Origin: JAHEFU01 sp041395205
GTDB taxonomy: Bacteria > 4484-113 > JAFGCY01
Direction of reading: 5' to 3'
DNA length: 64,000 nucleotides
Assembly: GCA_041395205.1 (NCBI GenBank)
Contig: JAWLAZ010000003.1
Location: 310,001 to 374,000, forward strand
In this document: positions 18,048 through 25,695 of the stretch, in pieces
How positions within the stretch are numbered: the first letter of the stretch is position 1
How the letters are laid out: every line of letters starts with the position of its first letter
The notes under the pieces: model-generated
Told to the model about the DNA's origin: nothing
The model's input: only the letters and a program-made list of their open reading frames with translations
The model's database searches: none
Translations under genes and position numbers: made by a program

Positions 18048-18135
18048 TTTTAGTGGGTTAGTTCTTAGTTGCTTGATGCTTGGCAAGAAGCTGTAACCAT
18101 AAGAACTAAGAACTAATCACTAACCACTAAGCACT
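18048..18135. repeat. Inverted ttagt/actaa 7-bp repeat array
   Basis: Units such as tagtggg, ttagttc and tagttgc on one side are mirrored by aactaag, aactaat and ccactaa on the other, forming a long imperfect hairpin upstream of tRNA-Leu. The same type of array occurs in the gaps at 52.5 and 59.8 kb. Confidence 0.5.
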
Positions 18136-18143
18136 GATTCATG

Positions 18144-18149
18144 TATAAT
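18144..18149 (+). promoter_or_regulatory. -10 box of tRNA-Leu
   Basis: TATAAT lies 16 bases before the tRNA gene. No good -35 box is visible 17 bases upstream. Confidence 0.5.
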
Positions 18150-18165
18150 CTCAGTCCCCTTGCCT

Positions 18166-18248
18166 GCGGGAGTGGTGGAATGGCAGACACGCAAGATTAA
18201 GGATCTTGTGAGCGAGAGCTCGTGGGGGTTCGAGTCCCCCCTTCCGCA
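18166..18248 (+). tRNA. tRNA-Leu (anticodon AAG as read)
   Basis: An 83-base class II tRNA can be folded by eye: acceptor GCGGGAG/CTTCCGC, D arm, anticodon stem CAAGA/TCTTG with loop TTAAGGA, a long variable arm (GAGCGAGAGCTC), and T arm GGGGG-TTCGAGT-CCCCC. The loop puts AAG at positions 34-36, which reads CUU and, if A34 becomes inosine, CUC and CUA. Leucine tRNAs for this box usually carry GAG in bacteria, so A34 is uncommon. The CCA end is not encoded. Confidence 0.9.
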
Positions 18249-18386
18249 GATTTCAGTTCCTTCTTACGAAGAGCCACTTCCAACCCACCACGCGCTTTGC
18301 TAATGGCTCCCTATGCCTCTTCTCTGCCCTGCTGCGCAGCTGCACTCCCGAACTTTGCTTATTATCTGGATAATATTGCGCATTAC

Positions 18387-18415
18387 TTGACTTTGCATAA
18401 ATATGCAGGTAAACA
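18387..18415 (+). promoter_or_regulatory. Promoter of the 18451 gene
   Basis: TTGACT (18387-18392), a 17-base spacer and TAAACA (18410-18415) make a good vegetative-type promoter in an AT-rich stretch. The predicted transcript starts about 30 bases before the gene. Confidence 0.5.
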
Positions 18416-18450
18416 TATGTATCGTGACTCCAAGGGGAGGTAGGAAAGCA

Positions 18451-18945
18451 ATGACAGTAATGACTGATGTGATGACGCTGCCTGGGGTGGAAACAGTAGC
18501 TGAGCAGATCCGGCCCGAGGACTGGCTGCTGCTCTGGTGCCTGGAGCATGCGGAGCTGGATGAGGCCAGCGTGGGCCGGGCCACTGGCCGGACGCCGGAG
18601 CAGCTCGCTGAGCTGCGTGATTGCAACCCCGCCGTGCTGGCGGAGATCCGTGAGCTGCATGCCTTCGGCAGCATGCTGAATGTGGAGCGCCTGTTCGAAC
18701 TGCTGCGCCAGCGGCTGGCGTCCCTGATCGCCCGGGCCACGAAGCCCGCCGAGCTGCGCAGCCTGCTGGGCTCGGTGCGCCTGCTGCCGGGGGCCACGCC
18801 GCTGCTTAAGGCAGGGGCTAAGCCAGTGCAGCCTGAGGCCATAGCCCAGCTTCCGCAGATCCTGCAGGATGTCGTACCCGGGCAGCTTTCCCGCCAGCAG
18901 CGCCGCGCCATGCAGCGCGAACTGGGCAAGGCGCTGGGGAAGTAG
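18451..18945 (+). CDS. Hypothetical helical protein
   Basis: The start at ATG 18451 follows GGGGAGGTAGGAAAG; earlier in-frame ATGs lack such a site. The 164-residue product is predicted to be mostly helical, with no signal peptide or membrane segment. A short region (LDEASVGRATGRTPEQLAEL) could be a helix-turn-helix, followed by leucine-rich helices, and the C-terminus is basic (LSRQQRRAMQRELGKALGK). I do not recognise the family. A small DNA-binding or adaptor protein is possible, but this is a guess. Confidence 0.6.
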   Translation: MTVMTDVMTLPGVETVAEQIRPEDWLLLWCLEHAELDEASVGRATGRTPEQLAELRDCNPAVLAEIRELHAFGSMLNVERLFELLRQRLASLIARATKPAELRSLLGSVRLLPGATPLLKAGAKPVQPEAIAQLPQILQDVVPGQLSRQQRRAMQRELGKALGK

Positions 18946-18952
18946 AAGTTAG

Positions 18953-19000
18953 TGGAAGAAGTGGGAGAAGTGGGAGAAGTGGGAGAAGTGGGAGAAGTGT
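18953..19000 (+). repeat. 9-bp tandem repeat
   Basis: The unit gtgggagaa is repeated about four times, preceded by one variant, immediately after the hypothetical gene's stop codon. No gene is seen between this repeat and tRNA-Ile2 (19001-19268). Confidence 0.8.
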
Positions 19001-19268
19001 AGCGGCGGCGCCCAGGTTAACGACACTCAATGGAGGACTTCCCTTCCGCGCGACCCGGACGGCTTGGCCGGCCGCAGCGCCAGACCGAATTCCTCTGCCT
19101 GCTCGTGCAAGCACTCGCAGGTCTGCAAACCGGAGCGAAACCAGTTCCGCTCCTCTTGCACGTTGCATTTCAAGTACTGCTGCATCCCATCCGCGCGACC
19201 CGCTGGCAGCGAATGCGCCAGCGCAGCGCCAGACCATCGAGCCCTTGGGTGAGATGGAGAAATCAAAC

Positions 19269-19341
19269 TGGGTCCTGCAGGATTCGAACCCGCGACCAAG
19301 AGATTATGAGTCTCCTGCTCTAACCGCTGAGCTAAGGACCC
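19269..19341 (-). tRNA. tRNA-Ile2 (anticodon CAT, lysidine type)
   Basis: The minus strand folds as a standard 73-base tRNA: acceptor GGGTCCT/AGGACCC, D arm TAGCTCAGCGGTTAGAGCA, anticodon loop CTCATAA and T arm GCGGG-TTCGAAT-CCTGC. With CAT the gene could be Met or Ile2. The D arm, the GGAGA stem and the TTGGTCGC variable region match the pattern of E. coli ileX/ileY better than elongator metT, so I call it Ile2, which is modified by TilS to read AUA. CCA is not encoded. Confidence 0.82.
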
Positions 19342-19393
19342 GTGGGGGAGCATGAGTTTACTTGCCAGGACTTAAGTGGTCAATCTGGCAGGC

Positions 19394-19975
19394 TCAGCCT
19401 GTGCCGGCGTCAGTTCCACCTTCCGCGCTGTCCCCTTCACCGGGCACGGCAGGAGTGTCCTTGCGGCGCTTCTCCTCCAGCACCTGGGCGGGGGCCTGCT
19501 CCGGCACCTGCGGGAAGGGTATCGAGACCGGGAAGTAGCCGTATTCGCTGACTTCACGGTCGCTGCCCAGATAGAGGAACCAGCGGTTGCCGGCCTTGAC
19601 CCAGCGCAGCGGCTCCATGCTGCCGAAGGCATAGCCGAGCGCCGGGGAGACATCCGTCATCGCGAAGTTGGCTTCCGTGCTCACAAGCACATCCGCGGAC
19701 TGCACCTTCTCCACACGGTTGTTGGCGGCGCGGGCCGGGGCATTGCCGGCATTCAGTTCGGCGAGCTTGTCCTTGCTGAAGCTGCCGCGGTAGGCGGGGC
19801 TGAGGAAGCTGGAGTATTCCCGCCCATCCAGGTTGCCGAGCCTGAAGTTGTAGTAATCCGCCGCCGTGTTCTGCAGGCCGGCGGTGGCCCGGCTGCTGAT
19901 CAGGCTCTTGTTGCAGCCGGTGCAGGCCAGCCCGAGGGCCAGGCACAGCAGGATCAGGATCTTGGCGGACTTCAC
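19394..19975 (-). CDS. Lipoprotein of unknown function
   Basis: I place the start at GTG 19975, which gives a compact lipoprotein signal (ILILLCLALGLACTGCNKS; lipobox CTGC region) and a product of about 193 residues. The longer open frame adds an unlikely prefix. No Shine-Dalgarno is present, but a perfect TATAAT box lies six bases upstream of the GTG, so the mRNA is probably leaderless. The mature protein has a central beta-rich part (WVKAGNRWFLYLGSDREVSEYGY) and an acidic low-complexity C-terminus. The central part resembles a small lipocalin or NTF2-like domain in feel only; no family is claimed. Confidence 0.65.
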   Translation of the reverse strand: MKSAKILILLCLALGLACTGCNKSLISSRATAGLQNTAADYYNFRLGNLDGREYSSFLSPAYRGSFSKDKLAELNAGNAPARAANNRVEKVQSADVLVSTEANFAMTDVSPALGYAFGSMEPLRWVKAGNRWFLYLGSDREVSEYGYFPVSIPFPQVPEQAPAQVLEEKRRKDTPAVPGEGDSAEGGTDAGTG

Positions 19976-19981
19976 GTATTG

Positions 19982-19987
19982 ATTATA
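19982..19987 (-). promoter_or_regulatory. -10 box giving a probable leaderless mRNA
   Basis: TATAAT on the minus strand ends six bases before the GTG start at 19975, so transcription would begin at or next to the start codon. Confidence 0.5.
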
Positions 19988-20168
19988 GCCCGGCGGGGGT
20001 AATACATAACGGTGATCGCAGACAGGCCCGCTGTGGATACCCCCACCCGGACCTGTGCGCATGCCTCCGGATCGCAGATTGACCAGGATTTCAACCGCGA
20101 CAGGCTGGACAGCCGTTATATAACTGGGTAGAGCCTTGACAGGTTCATTAACAGTTATTCACATTTGC

Positions 20169-20174
20169 TATACT
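20169..20174 (+). promoter_or_regulatory. -10 box of the sugar transferase gene
   Basis: TATACT lies in an AT-rich stretch 53 bases before the start codon. A TTGACA hexamer upstream (about 20137) is too far away to be its -35 partner. Confidence 0.4.
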
Positions 20175-20226
20175 ACGCTTCGAGAGTCCTGGTGGGCTCC
20201 GGGTTGAATCCGAGGGATATTGGTTG

Positions 20227-21033
20227 ATGAACAGAATTCCGGCAACTGAGCACGGTAATTCCGCTGATCCGGCACTGGCTGCACCCAGAGGCGCGTATGC
20301 GCTGGTCAAGCGCGGCCTGGATGTACTCGGCAGCCTGTTCTTCCTCCTGCTCTTCTCACCGCTGTTCCTGCTGATCGCTGTGAGTGTCAAGCTGGAAAGC
20401 CCAGGCCCGGTCTTCTTCCTGCAGAAGCGCCTCGGCCGTGGCGGCCGCCAGTTCGGGCTCTACAAATTCCGCACGATCCAGCGTGAGCCCACCCCCGGTG
20501 ATGAAACGGGCTCGCACATGGCGATCTCCGGCAAGGATGCCGACATCACGCGCATCGGACGCATCCTGCGCAACAGCGGCCTGAATGAACTGCCGCAGCT
20601 GATCAACATCTTCCGTGGTGAAATGAGCTTCGTCGGCCCGCGTCCCGCCGTGCTGCACCATGAGCAGTACTACACGGACTGGCACCGCCGCCGACTGGCC
20701 GTGCTGCCGGGCGTGACCGGCCTCGCACAGATCTGCGGGCGCAATGTGATCCCCTGGGGCTGGCGCGTGGCGCTGGACCGCTACTATGTCGAACACATGA
20801 GCTTCGGCAACGACCTCGTGATCTTCCTGAAGACCTTCCCGGTCGTGCTCGGGCATGTCGGCACTGAAGGTGCCGAGGACCTTTACTTCGACTTCACTCC
20901 GCCGGAGGAGGCGAGCTTCGCCGAGACCCTCGAACGTGACGGCATCTGGCGCACCTTCTTCCGTTACAGCGAGCAGGAGCACGGCGCACTGGGCAGCGAG
21001 CCCCTGCATACCGAGCACAAGCAGACCGCCTGA
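20227..21033 (+). CDS. Bacterial sugar (phosphoglycosyl) transferase
   Basis: The 268-residue product is a monotopic phosphoglycosyl transferase of the WbaP/PglC/EpsL type. It transfers a sugar phosphate from a nucleotide sugar to undecaprenyl phosphate at the inner membrane, the first step of exopolysaccharide or O-antigen synthesis. The evidence is one membrane segment (LGSLFFLLLFSPLFLLIAV), then FFLQKRLGRGGRQFGLYKFRT, NELPQLINIFRGEMSFVGPRP and the LPGVTGLAQICGRN motif. The C-terminus is about 50 residues longer than the catalytic core needs. No other glycan genes are nearby, which is unusual because such enzymes usually head a biosynthetic cluster. Confidence 0.92.
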   Translation: MNRIPATEHGNSADPALAAPRGAYALVKRGLDVLGSLFFLLLFSPLFLLIAVSVKLESPGPVFFLQKRLGRGGRQFGLYKFRTIQREPTPGDETGSHMAISGKDADITRIGRILRNSGLNELPQLINIFRGEMSFVGPRPAVLHHEQYYTDWHRRRLAVLPGVTGLAQICGRNVIPWGWRVALDRYYVEHMSFGNDLVIFLKTFPVVLGHVGTEGAEDLYFDFTPPEEASFAETLERDGIWRTFFRYSEQEHGALGSEPLHTEHKQTA

Positions 21034-21066
21034 TCCGCCCTCCCCCTCAAGGTTAAATCCGGCTGT

Positions 21067-21072
21067 TATACT
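21067..21072 (+). promoter_or_regulatory. -10 box upstream of first PKD lipoprotein gene
   Basis: TATACT lies about 100 bases before the start codon, so a leader of roughly 90 bases is expected. Confidence 0.4.
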
Positions 21073-21169
21073 CTGGCTCCCTGGCTGTCGCTGGCCTGGA
21101 CCCGGCGGCTGTTATTGTCCAAACTGTCCCCAGACGGGACGCTCCCATCCAATCTGACGGAGACCGGTT

Positions 21170-23261
21170 ATGTACATGTATCTGCAGCGCGCAGGCCTCG
21201 CCTGGCTGGTTCTGCTCGCAAGCCTGCTCGCCTCCTGCCAGTCAGGATCCCAGCTTGAAAATCACAGCCAGGGTCAGGGTTCCGGCAGTTTCAGCCCGGA
21301 CACCGTTGCCCCTGAGTTTCCAGCTGGGTTCACGGAAGAGTTACGCAATACCTCAATCCTCGTTGAGTACATCCTCAATGGTGACGAGGCCCTGGAAAAC
21401 ACTGCGGATGCAGTGCCGAATGCCGACAGCCTCGAAATGACGGCAGCCAGCGGCGACATCAGCTGGGCGCTGTATCGCTTTGATGGGATGCTGGACTGGT
21501 ACACGCTCAACGAACTGGAAGTCCACTTCGATGCCCTGCCAAGCCAGCTGTATGCCGCGGTCGCCGACTTCGAGAGCGGCCGCTGGATCTGGCAGACGCT
21601 TGGCACCGCCCATGGCGGCAGCGGCGTCATGCAGGCCATGCCCTGGCCGGCCACTGGCAACTACATCACCCCGCAGGGATCCGTGTATGTCGTGATCCTC
21701 CTGCATGACGGAACAGCCGCAAGCCTGCAGGAACTGCGGATCCGCTATGACGATGAGGAAAATGGCCCGGATGTCACCCTGGGAGCCTCCCCTGACCGCG
21801 GCGCGGGACCGCTGGACGTGACATTCTCAGCCAATGCCTCCGACAGGAACGGCGGCCTCATTTCCACCTATGAATGGGACTGGGAAGGTGACGGCATCTT
21901 TGACACGACCGGCAGTACCGACAACGAAATGCACACCTATCCCAGCCAGGGCGAGTACTTCCCGATCGTGCGGGTCACGGATGATGACGACGGCCTGAGT
22001 GAGACCGATCAGATCCGCATCGTCGTGCGCGGCTGGGCCCACAGCCTGGGCGGCGCTGATTACGATGTCAATTTCGGAGTTGCCAGCAGTGAGAAGCATC
22101 GCTATGCGCTGGGCAACTACAGCAAGGCCGCGCTGGATGCGGACGCCCTGATCGCCAAGTATGACAGCAATGGCAACCTGCTCTGGCAGCGCAGCTGGGG
22201 TGGCGGCAGCTCTGACACCTTCGATGATGCCGTGGAAACAGCGAACGGTGACGTGATCGTGCTCGGCGAAACCGAGAGTGACCTGAGCACGGCCGCCATC
22301 GTACTGATGCGCCTGGACAGGGATGGCAACCTACTCTGGGGCAAGACCTGGGACAGTGCAGGCCACGACTACGGTGCGCAGATCGGCATGGATGAACTTG
22401 GCAACATCTGGGTCCTCGGCGTGGTCTTCAGTCCGGACTTCAGCCTGACAACCTCCAGCGTGATCCTCAAGTATGACCAGGACGGCACATACCTCGGCAG
22501 CAAGGGCATCAAGAATGACGACCGGGTGTTCCTGCGCTGCCTGGAGGTCGTCTCCTCGAACCGGGTGCTGCTCGGCGGCGAATGCGGTGCCTATGCCGTG
22601 AAGAAAGACCAGCTGCTGGTGATGGAGCTCGCAGGTGACATGAGCATCACCAGCGAACGCGTGCTGGACTGGAACTTCGACAGCAAGCTGTTCGGCATGG
22701 AGCTGGACCCGGCCAGTGGCGACATCCTCGTGGGCGGCACCTACGTTGACAGCGGCATGTCCCAGAGCTTCTTCGCTTCACTTGGTTCCAACGGCAGCTG
22801 GCAGTGGTTGACCAGCGCCAAGAATGCCGGACAGAATGTCATCCGGGGTATGGCACTGCAGTACTACAACGGCCTGGCCGGCGGAATCGTGGGCTGCGGT
22901 TACACCTTCGAAACTCCGCGCAAGGGAGTGGTCTACAGCCTGGATCTGAATGGTGGCGACACCAGTTCCTACTTCCTCAGACTCTACGGATGTCGGACTG
23001 CAGGAAGTGATCAGCACTCCGTCAGAGTCGATGCTGTTCACCGGTGATGCCGCACAGGCAAACCTCACAAGCGCCGTCTCGGACATCGTGTTCGACAGCC
23101 AGACTGCCTTCGGCGATATCAGCGGCAACTGCAGCACTGCCGATCTCAGCCTGCAGTTCGGTGAGATCCTCAGCGGTCCCGCTGCCGTGACGCTGGTGGA
23201 GGACACCGGCGCAGGCGGAAGAGATGCCTGGATCTCCGAATTCTTCCCGATGGCTCCCTAG
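21170..23261 (+). pseudogene. PKD/beta-propeller lipoprotein, frameshifted near its 3' end
   Basis: The first 600 or so residues read normally: lipoprotein signal (LLASLLASCQSG), an N-terminal domain with DISWALYRF and AAVADFESGRWIW, one PKD domain (ISTYEWDWEGDGIFD ... VRVTDDDDG), then repeats of the form YDSNGNLLWQRSWGG and GNIWVLG, as in SBBP-type propellers. At about 22975-22978 the frame shifts by one base: reading TCA GAC TCT from 22977 restores the family ending (LVEDTGAGGRDAWISEFFP). The corrected protein would have about 697 residues, equal to its two neighbours. The cause could be a real mutation or an assembly error. It would be an outer-membrane or surface lipoprotein. Confidence 0.8.
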
Positions 23262-23289
23262 GCCTTTCGGGACACCTTCGATTGATACA

Positions 23290-23315
23290 GGGCCGGGGCT
23301 TGCTCCGGCCCTTTT
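23290..23315 (+). terminator. Rho-independent terminator
   Basis: GGGCCGG pairs with CCGGCCC around an 8-base loop, followed by TTTT. It lies about 30 bases after the restored stop of the first PKD lipoprotein. Confidence 0.8.
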
Positions 23316-23417
23316 CATCGGCAGCAGATGCCGTAAGCAGACTCATTCTCAATGCAGCCTGAGAAATGTTGCAGCGGTTTCCAACGTGGAAAATCCGGGT
23401 AAATTCTGAGAGTATCT

Positions 23418-23439
23418 TGACGTATGATTATGCGTCAAA
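23418..23439. promoter_or_regulatory. Perfect inverted repeat, possible operator
   Basis: TTGACG, a 10-base centre and CGTCAA form a perfect palindrome about 45 bases before the next lipoprotein gene. TATGAT inside it could serve as a -10 box, so a bound dimer would block transcription. This is inference from symmetry and position. Confidence 0.35.
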
Positions 23440-23484
23440 AGCTTCACCCTGGAGCGTTGTGCATCCTGACAGATGGAGATAAGC

Positions 23485-25578
23485 ATGCGTATTGCTGTCC
23501 CGCAGGTGATAGTTGCCTGCCTTGTTGCACTGATGTTCCTGCTGGCGGGTTGCCAGTCAGATTCCCGGATTGAATCAGTTCCGGCAGGGAACGCTTCGCT
23601 GGCTGCCGGACCGGATGGTTCGAGGCAGCTGCCCTTCCCCCCGGGCTTCGATTCCGCGGAGCGTCAGTCTTCGCTGACCCTCACGGACTTCCGCTTCGGG
23701 GACCAGGCGCTGGAGCGCAATGCCAACACCAGCGTGTTCGGCACGGACCTGATGTTTTCGCCCCTGCCCGGTGAACTGAGCTGGGCGATCTTCCAGTTCA
23801 GCGACCTGCGTGACTGGTACAGCATCACGGACTTCGAACTCAAGTTCGCCAGCCTGCCGGACAGCTACTATGCCGGCGTGGCGGATTTCGAGAGCGGTCG
23901 CTGGATCTGGCGCAAGCTCGGGCTCAGCGCAGGCGGCAGCGGCAATGTCGACACCCTGCCCTGGCCGGCTGCCGCGAAGGGCATCACCACCCAGGGCTAT
24001 GCCTACCTCGTGATCGTCTTCGATGATCCGGCGGGCGGCACCCTCAACCAGATCACCATCAACTTTGACAATCCAGAGACCGGCCCGGACCTGGTGCTCC
24101 TCAGCACGCCGCGCGGCGGCAATGCCCCGCTGGACATCAGCCTGACTGCCAACGCAACGGACACGAACGGCGGCGGGATCGCGCTCTACGAGTGGGACTG
24201 GGATGGCGACGGCGTCTACGACCAGAGCGGTACGCTCGACACCGAGCTGCACACCTACCCGGCAATGGGCGACTACTACCCGGTCGTGCGCGTCACCGAT
24301 GACAACGACGGCCTCTCGGAGACGGAGCAGATCCGCATCAGCGTGCGCGGCTGGAGCCATACGCTGGGCGGCAATGCCAATGACGTGATCTACGGCACGG
24401 CCGCCAATGAGGACGGAGTTGTCATGGTCGGCTCGACCTACGACGCCGTCAACCTGGTCGAGGGCGTGATCGCCCGCTACGATACGCTTGGCAACCTGCT
24501 CTGGCAGAAGATCTGGAGCGGAGCGGACAGCCAGACCTTTGACGACGTGGCGATCACGGCTGAAGGCGAGATCATCGTCGCCGGGGAAACCGAGGATGCG
24601 GCGGTTTCGAGCGCGGCGGTCGTGATGAAGCTCAGCGCGGACGGCAACCTGGTCTGGGCCTATTCCTGGGACACCAGCGGCGCGGACTTCGTCGGCGCGC
24701 TGGACATCGATCCCTCCGGCAACATCTGGATCACCGGCCAGTCCTTCTTCGCGGACTTCGGCGTGGACATCGGCTCCTTCGTGATCCAGTTCAATTCCGA
24801 GGGTGCGCTCGGCACGGCCAAGGGCATCGTCAACACCGACCGCCTGCGCCTGCGCAGCATAGATGCCGCCAGCGATTCAGCGATCTACGTCGTCGGCGAC
24901 TGCTCGGCATACGTCTCCGGCCAGTCGCGCTTCACGCTCTTCCGCCTGGACGGCAGCGGCAACATCGAACAGGAGCATGTGCTCGACCTGCCGAACTGCC
25001 AGGGACATGATGTCTTCTACGATGAGGCAATGAACCGTGCCATCGCCTGTGGCAACAGCAACAACGGCGTGCTGGACAGCGGCCTGTTCCTCTCGGCCGC
25101 CACCGACGGCACGCTGCAGTGGCTGACGACGACCCAGGCCCTGACTGACAACTACCCGCGCAGCGTGCAGGTGGCCCGTGATGCCAACGGCTTCAAGGGG
25201 ATCTACGGCGCCGGCTTCCTCGGTGGGGCAGCCAGCAGCTGCCAGCTCTACCACCTGGACATCGTCGGCATGGGCGTCGGCGGGATGATGCTCTCGGCCA
25301 CGGACAACCTGTCGGTGTTCGACCTGATCAGCACTGACGGCGGTGCGCTGCTGCTGAGCGGCAGCGGCCCGAAGGCGGGCTATGCCCCCGGCGGCTCCGC
25401 AGTGGGCTTCACCTCCGAAGCGTCGATTCCCACGCTCACGGGCACGAGCAGCTCGGTCTTCATCGGCAGTACCACGGCCTCCTACACGCCGACGATGCTG
25501 GATGCCAGCCTGACTGAGGACAGCGGCGCTGGCAGCTCCGACTGCTGGCTGCTGAACTACTTCCCGGCTGACATGTAA
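23485..25578 (+). CDS. PKD/beta-propeller lipoprotein, second tandem copy
   Basis: The start is taken at ATG 23485 because GGAG at 23475-23478 is correctly placed for it. The 697-residue product has a lipobox (LMFLLAGCQSD) and an N-terminal domain with ELSWAIFQFSDLRDWY and GVADFESGRWIWRKLG. A PKD domain follows (IALYEWDWDGDGVYD ... VRVTDDNDG), then a run of propeller-like repeats (NLLWQKIWSGADSQTFDDVA, NIWITGQS) and the shared C-terminal motif LTEDSGAGSSDCWLLNYFP. It is probably displayed on the cell surface. The calcium-binding-looking DxDxDG segment lies inside the PKD domain. No enzyme motif is visible. Confidence 0.8.
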   Translation: MRIAVPQVIVACLVALMFLLAGCQSDSRIESVPAGNASLAAGPDGSRQLPFPPGFDSAERQSSLTLTDFRFGDQALERNANTSVFGTDLMFSPLPGELSWAIFQFSDLRDWYSITDFELKFASLPDSYYAGVADFESGRWIWRKLGLSAGGSGNVDTLPWPAAAKGITTQGYAYLVIVFDDPAGGTLNQITINFDNPETGPDLVLLSTPRGGNAPLDISLTANATDTNGGGIALYEWDWDGDGVYDQSGTLDTELHTYPAMGDYYPVVRVTDDNDGLSETEQIRISVRGWSHTLGGNANDVIYGTAANEDGVVMVGSTYDAVNLVEGVIARYDTLGNLLWQKIWSGADSQTFDDVAITAEGEIIVAGETEDAAVSSAAVVMKLSADGNLVWAYSWDTSGADFVGALDIDPSGNIWITGQSFFADFGVDIGSFVIQFNSEGALGTAKGIVNTDRLRLRSIDAASDSAIYVVGDCSAYVSGQSRFTLFRLDGSGNIEQEHVLDLPNCQGHDVFYDEAMNRAIACGNSNNGVLDSGLFLSAATDGTLQWLTTTQALTDNYPRSVQVARDANGFKGIYGAGFLGGAASSCQLYHLDIVGMGVGGMMLSATDNLSVFDLISTDGGALLLSGSGPKAGYAPGGSAVGFTSEASIPTLTGTSSSVFIGSTTASYTPTMLDASLTEDSGAGSSDCWLLNYFPADM

Positions 25579-25695
25579 CAATTCACACGCTGCCGGCAGC
25601 ACCGGTAACCGTCATTTTCATTTCCCCACGAAGTTGGGGCTTGATTTCCATTCCCGAAAAGGGAATGAGCGGCATCTCATTTTCAGGAGACACGG

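Noticed and set aside
18048..18135. Attachment-site-like direct repeats next to tRNA-Leu
   Set aside because: The repeats are 7-bp units of an intergenic array also found at 52.5 kb and do not match the tRNA 3' end.
19269..19341. Elongator tRNA-Met for the CAT anticodon
   Set aside because: The stem and variable-region sequence fits the lysidine-modified Ile2 pattern better. A quantitative tRNA model would settle it.
22970..22990. Programmed +1 ribosomal frameshift in the PKD lipoprotein gene
   Set aside because: No slippery codon, stop-codon pause or downstream structure typical of programmed shifts is visible; mutation or assembly error is simpler.
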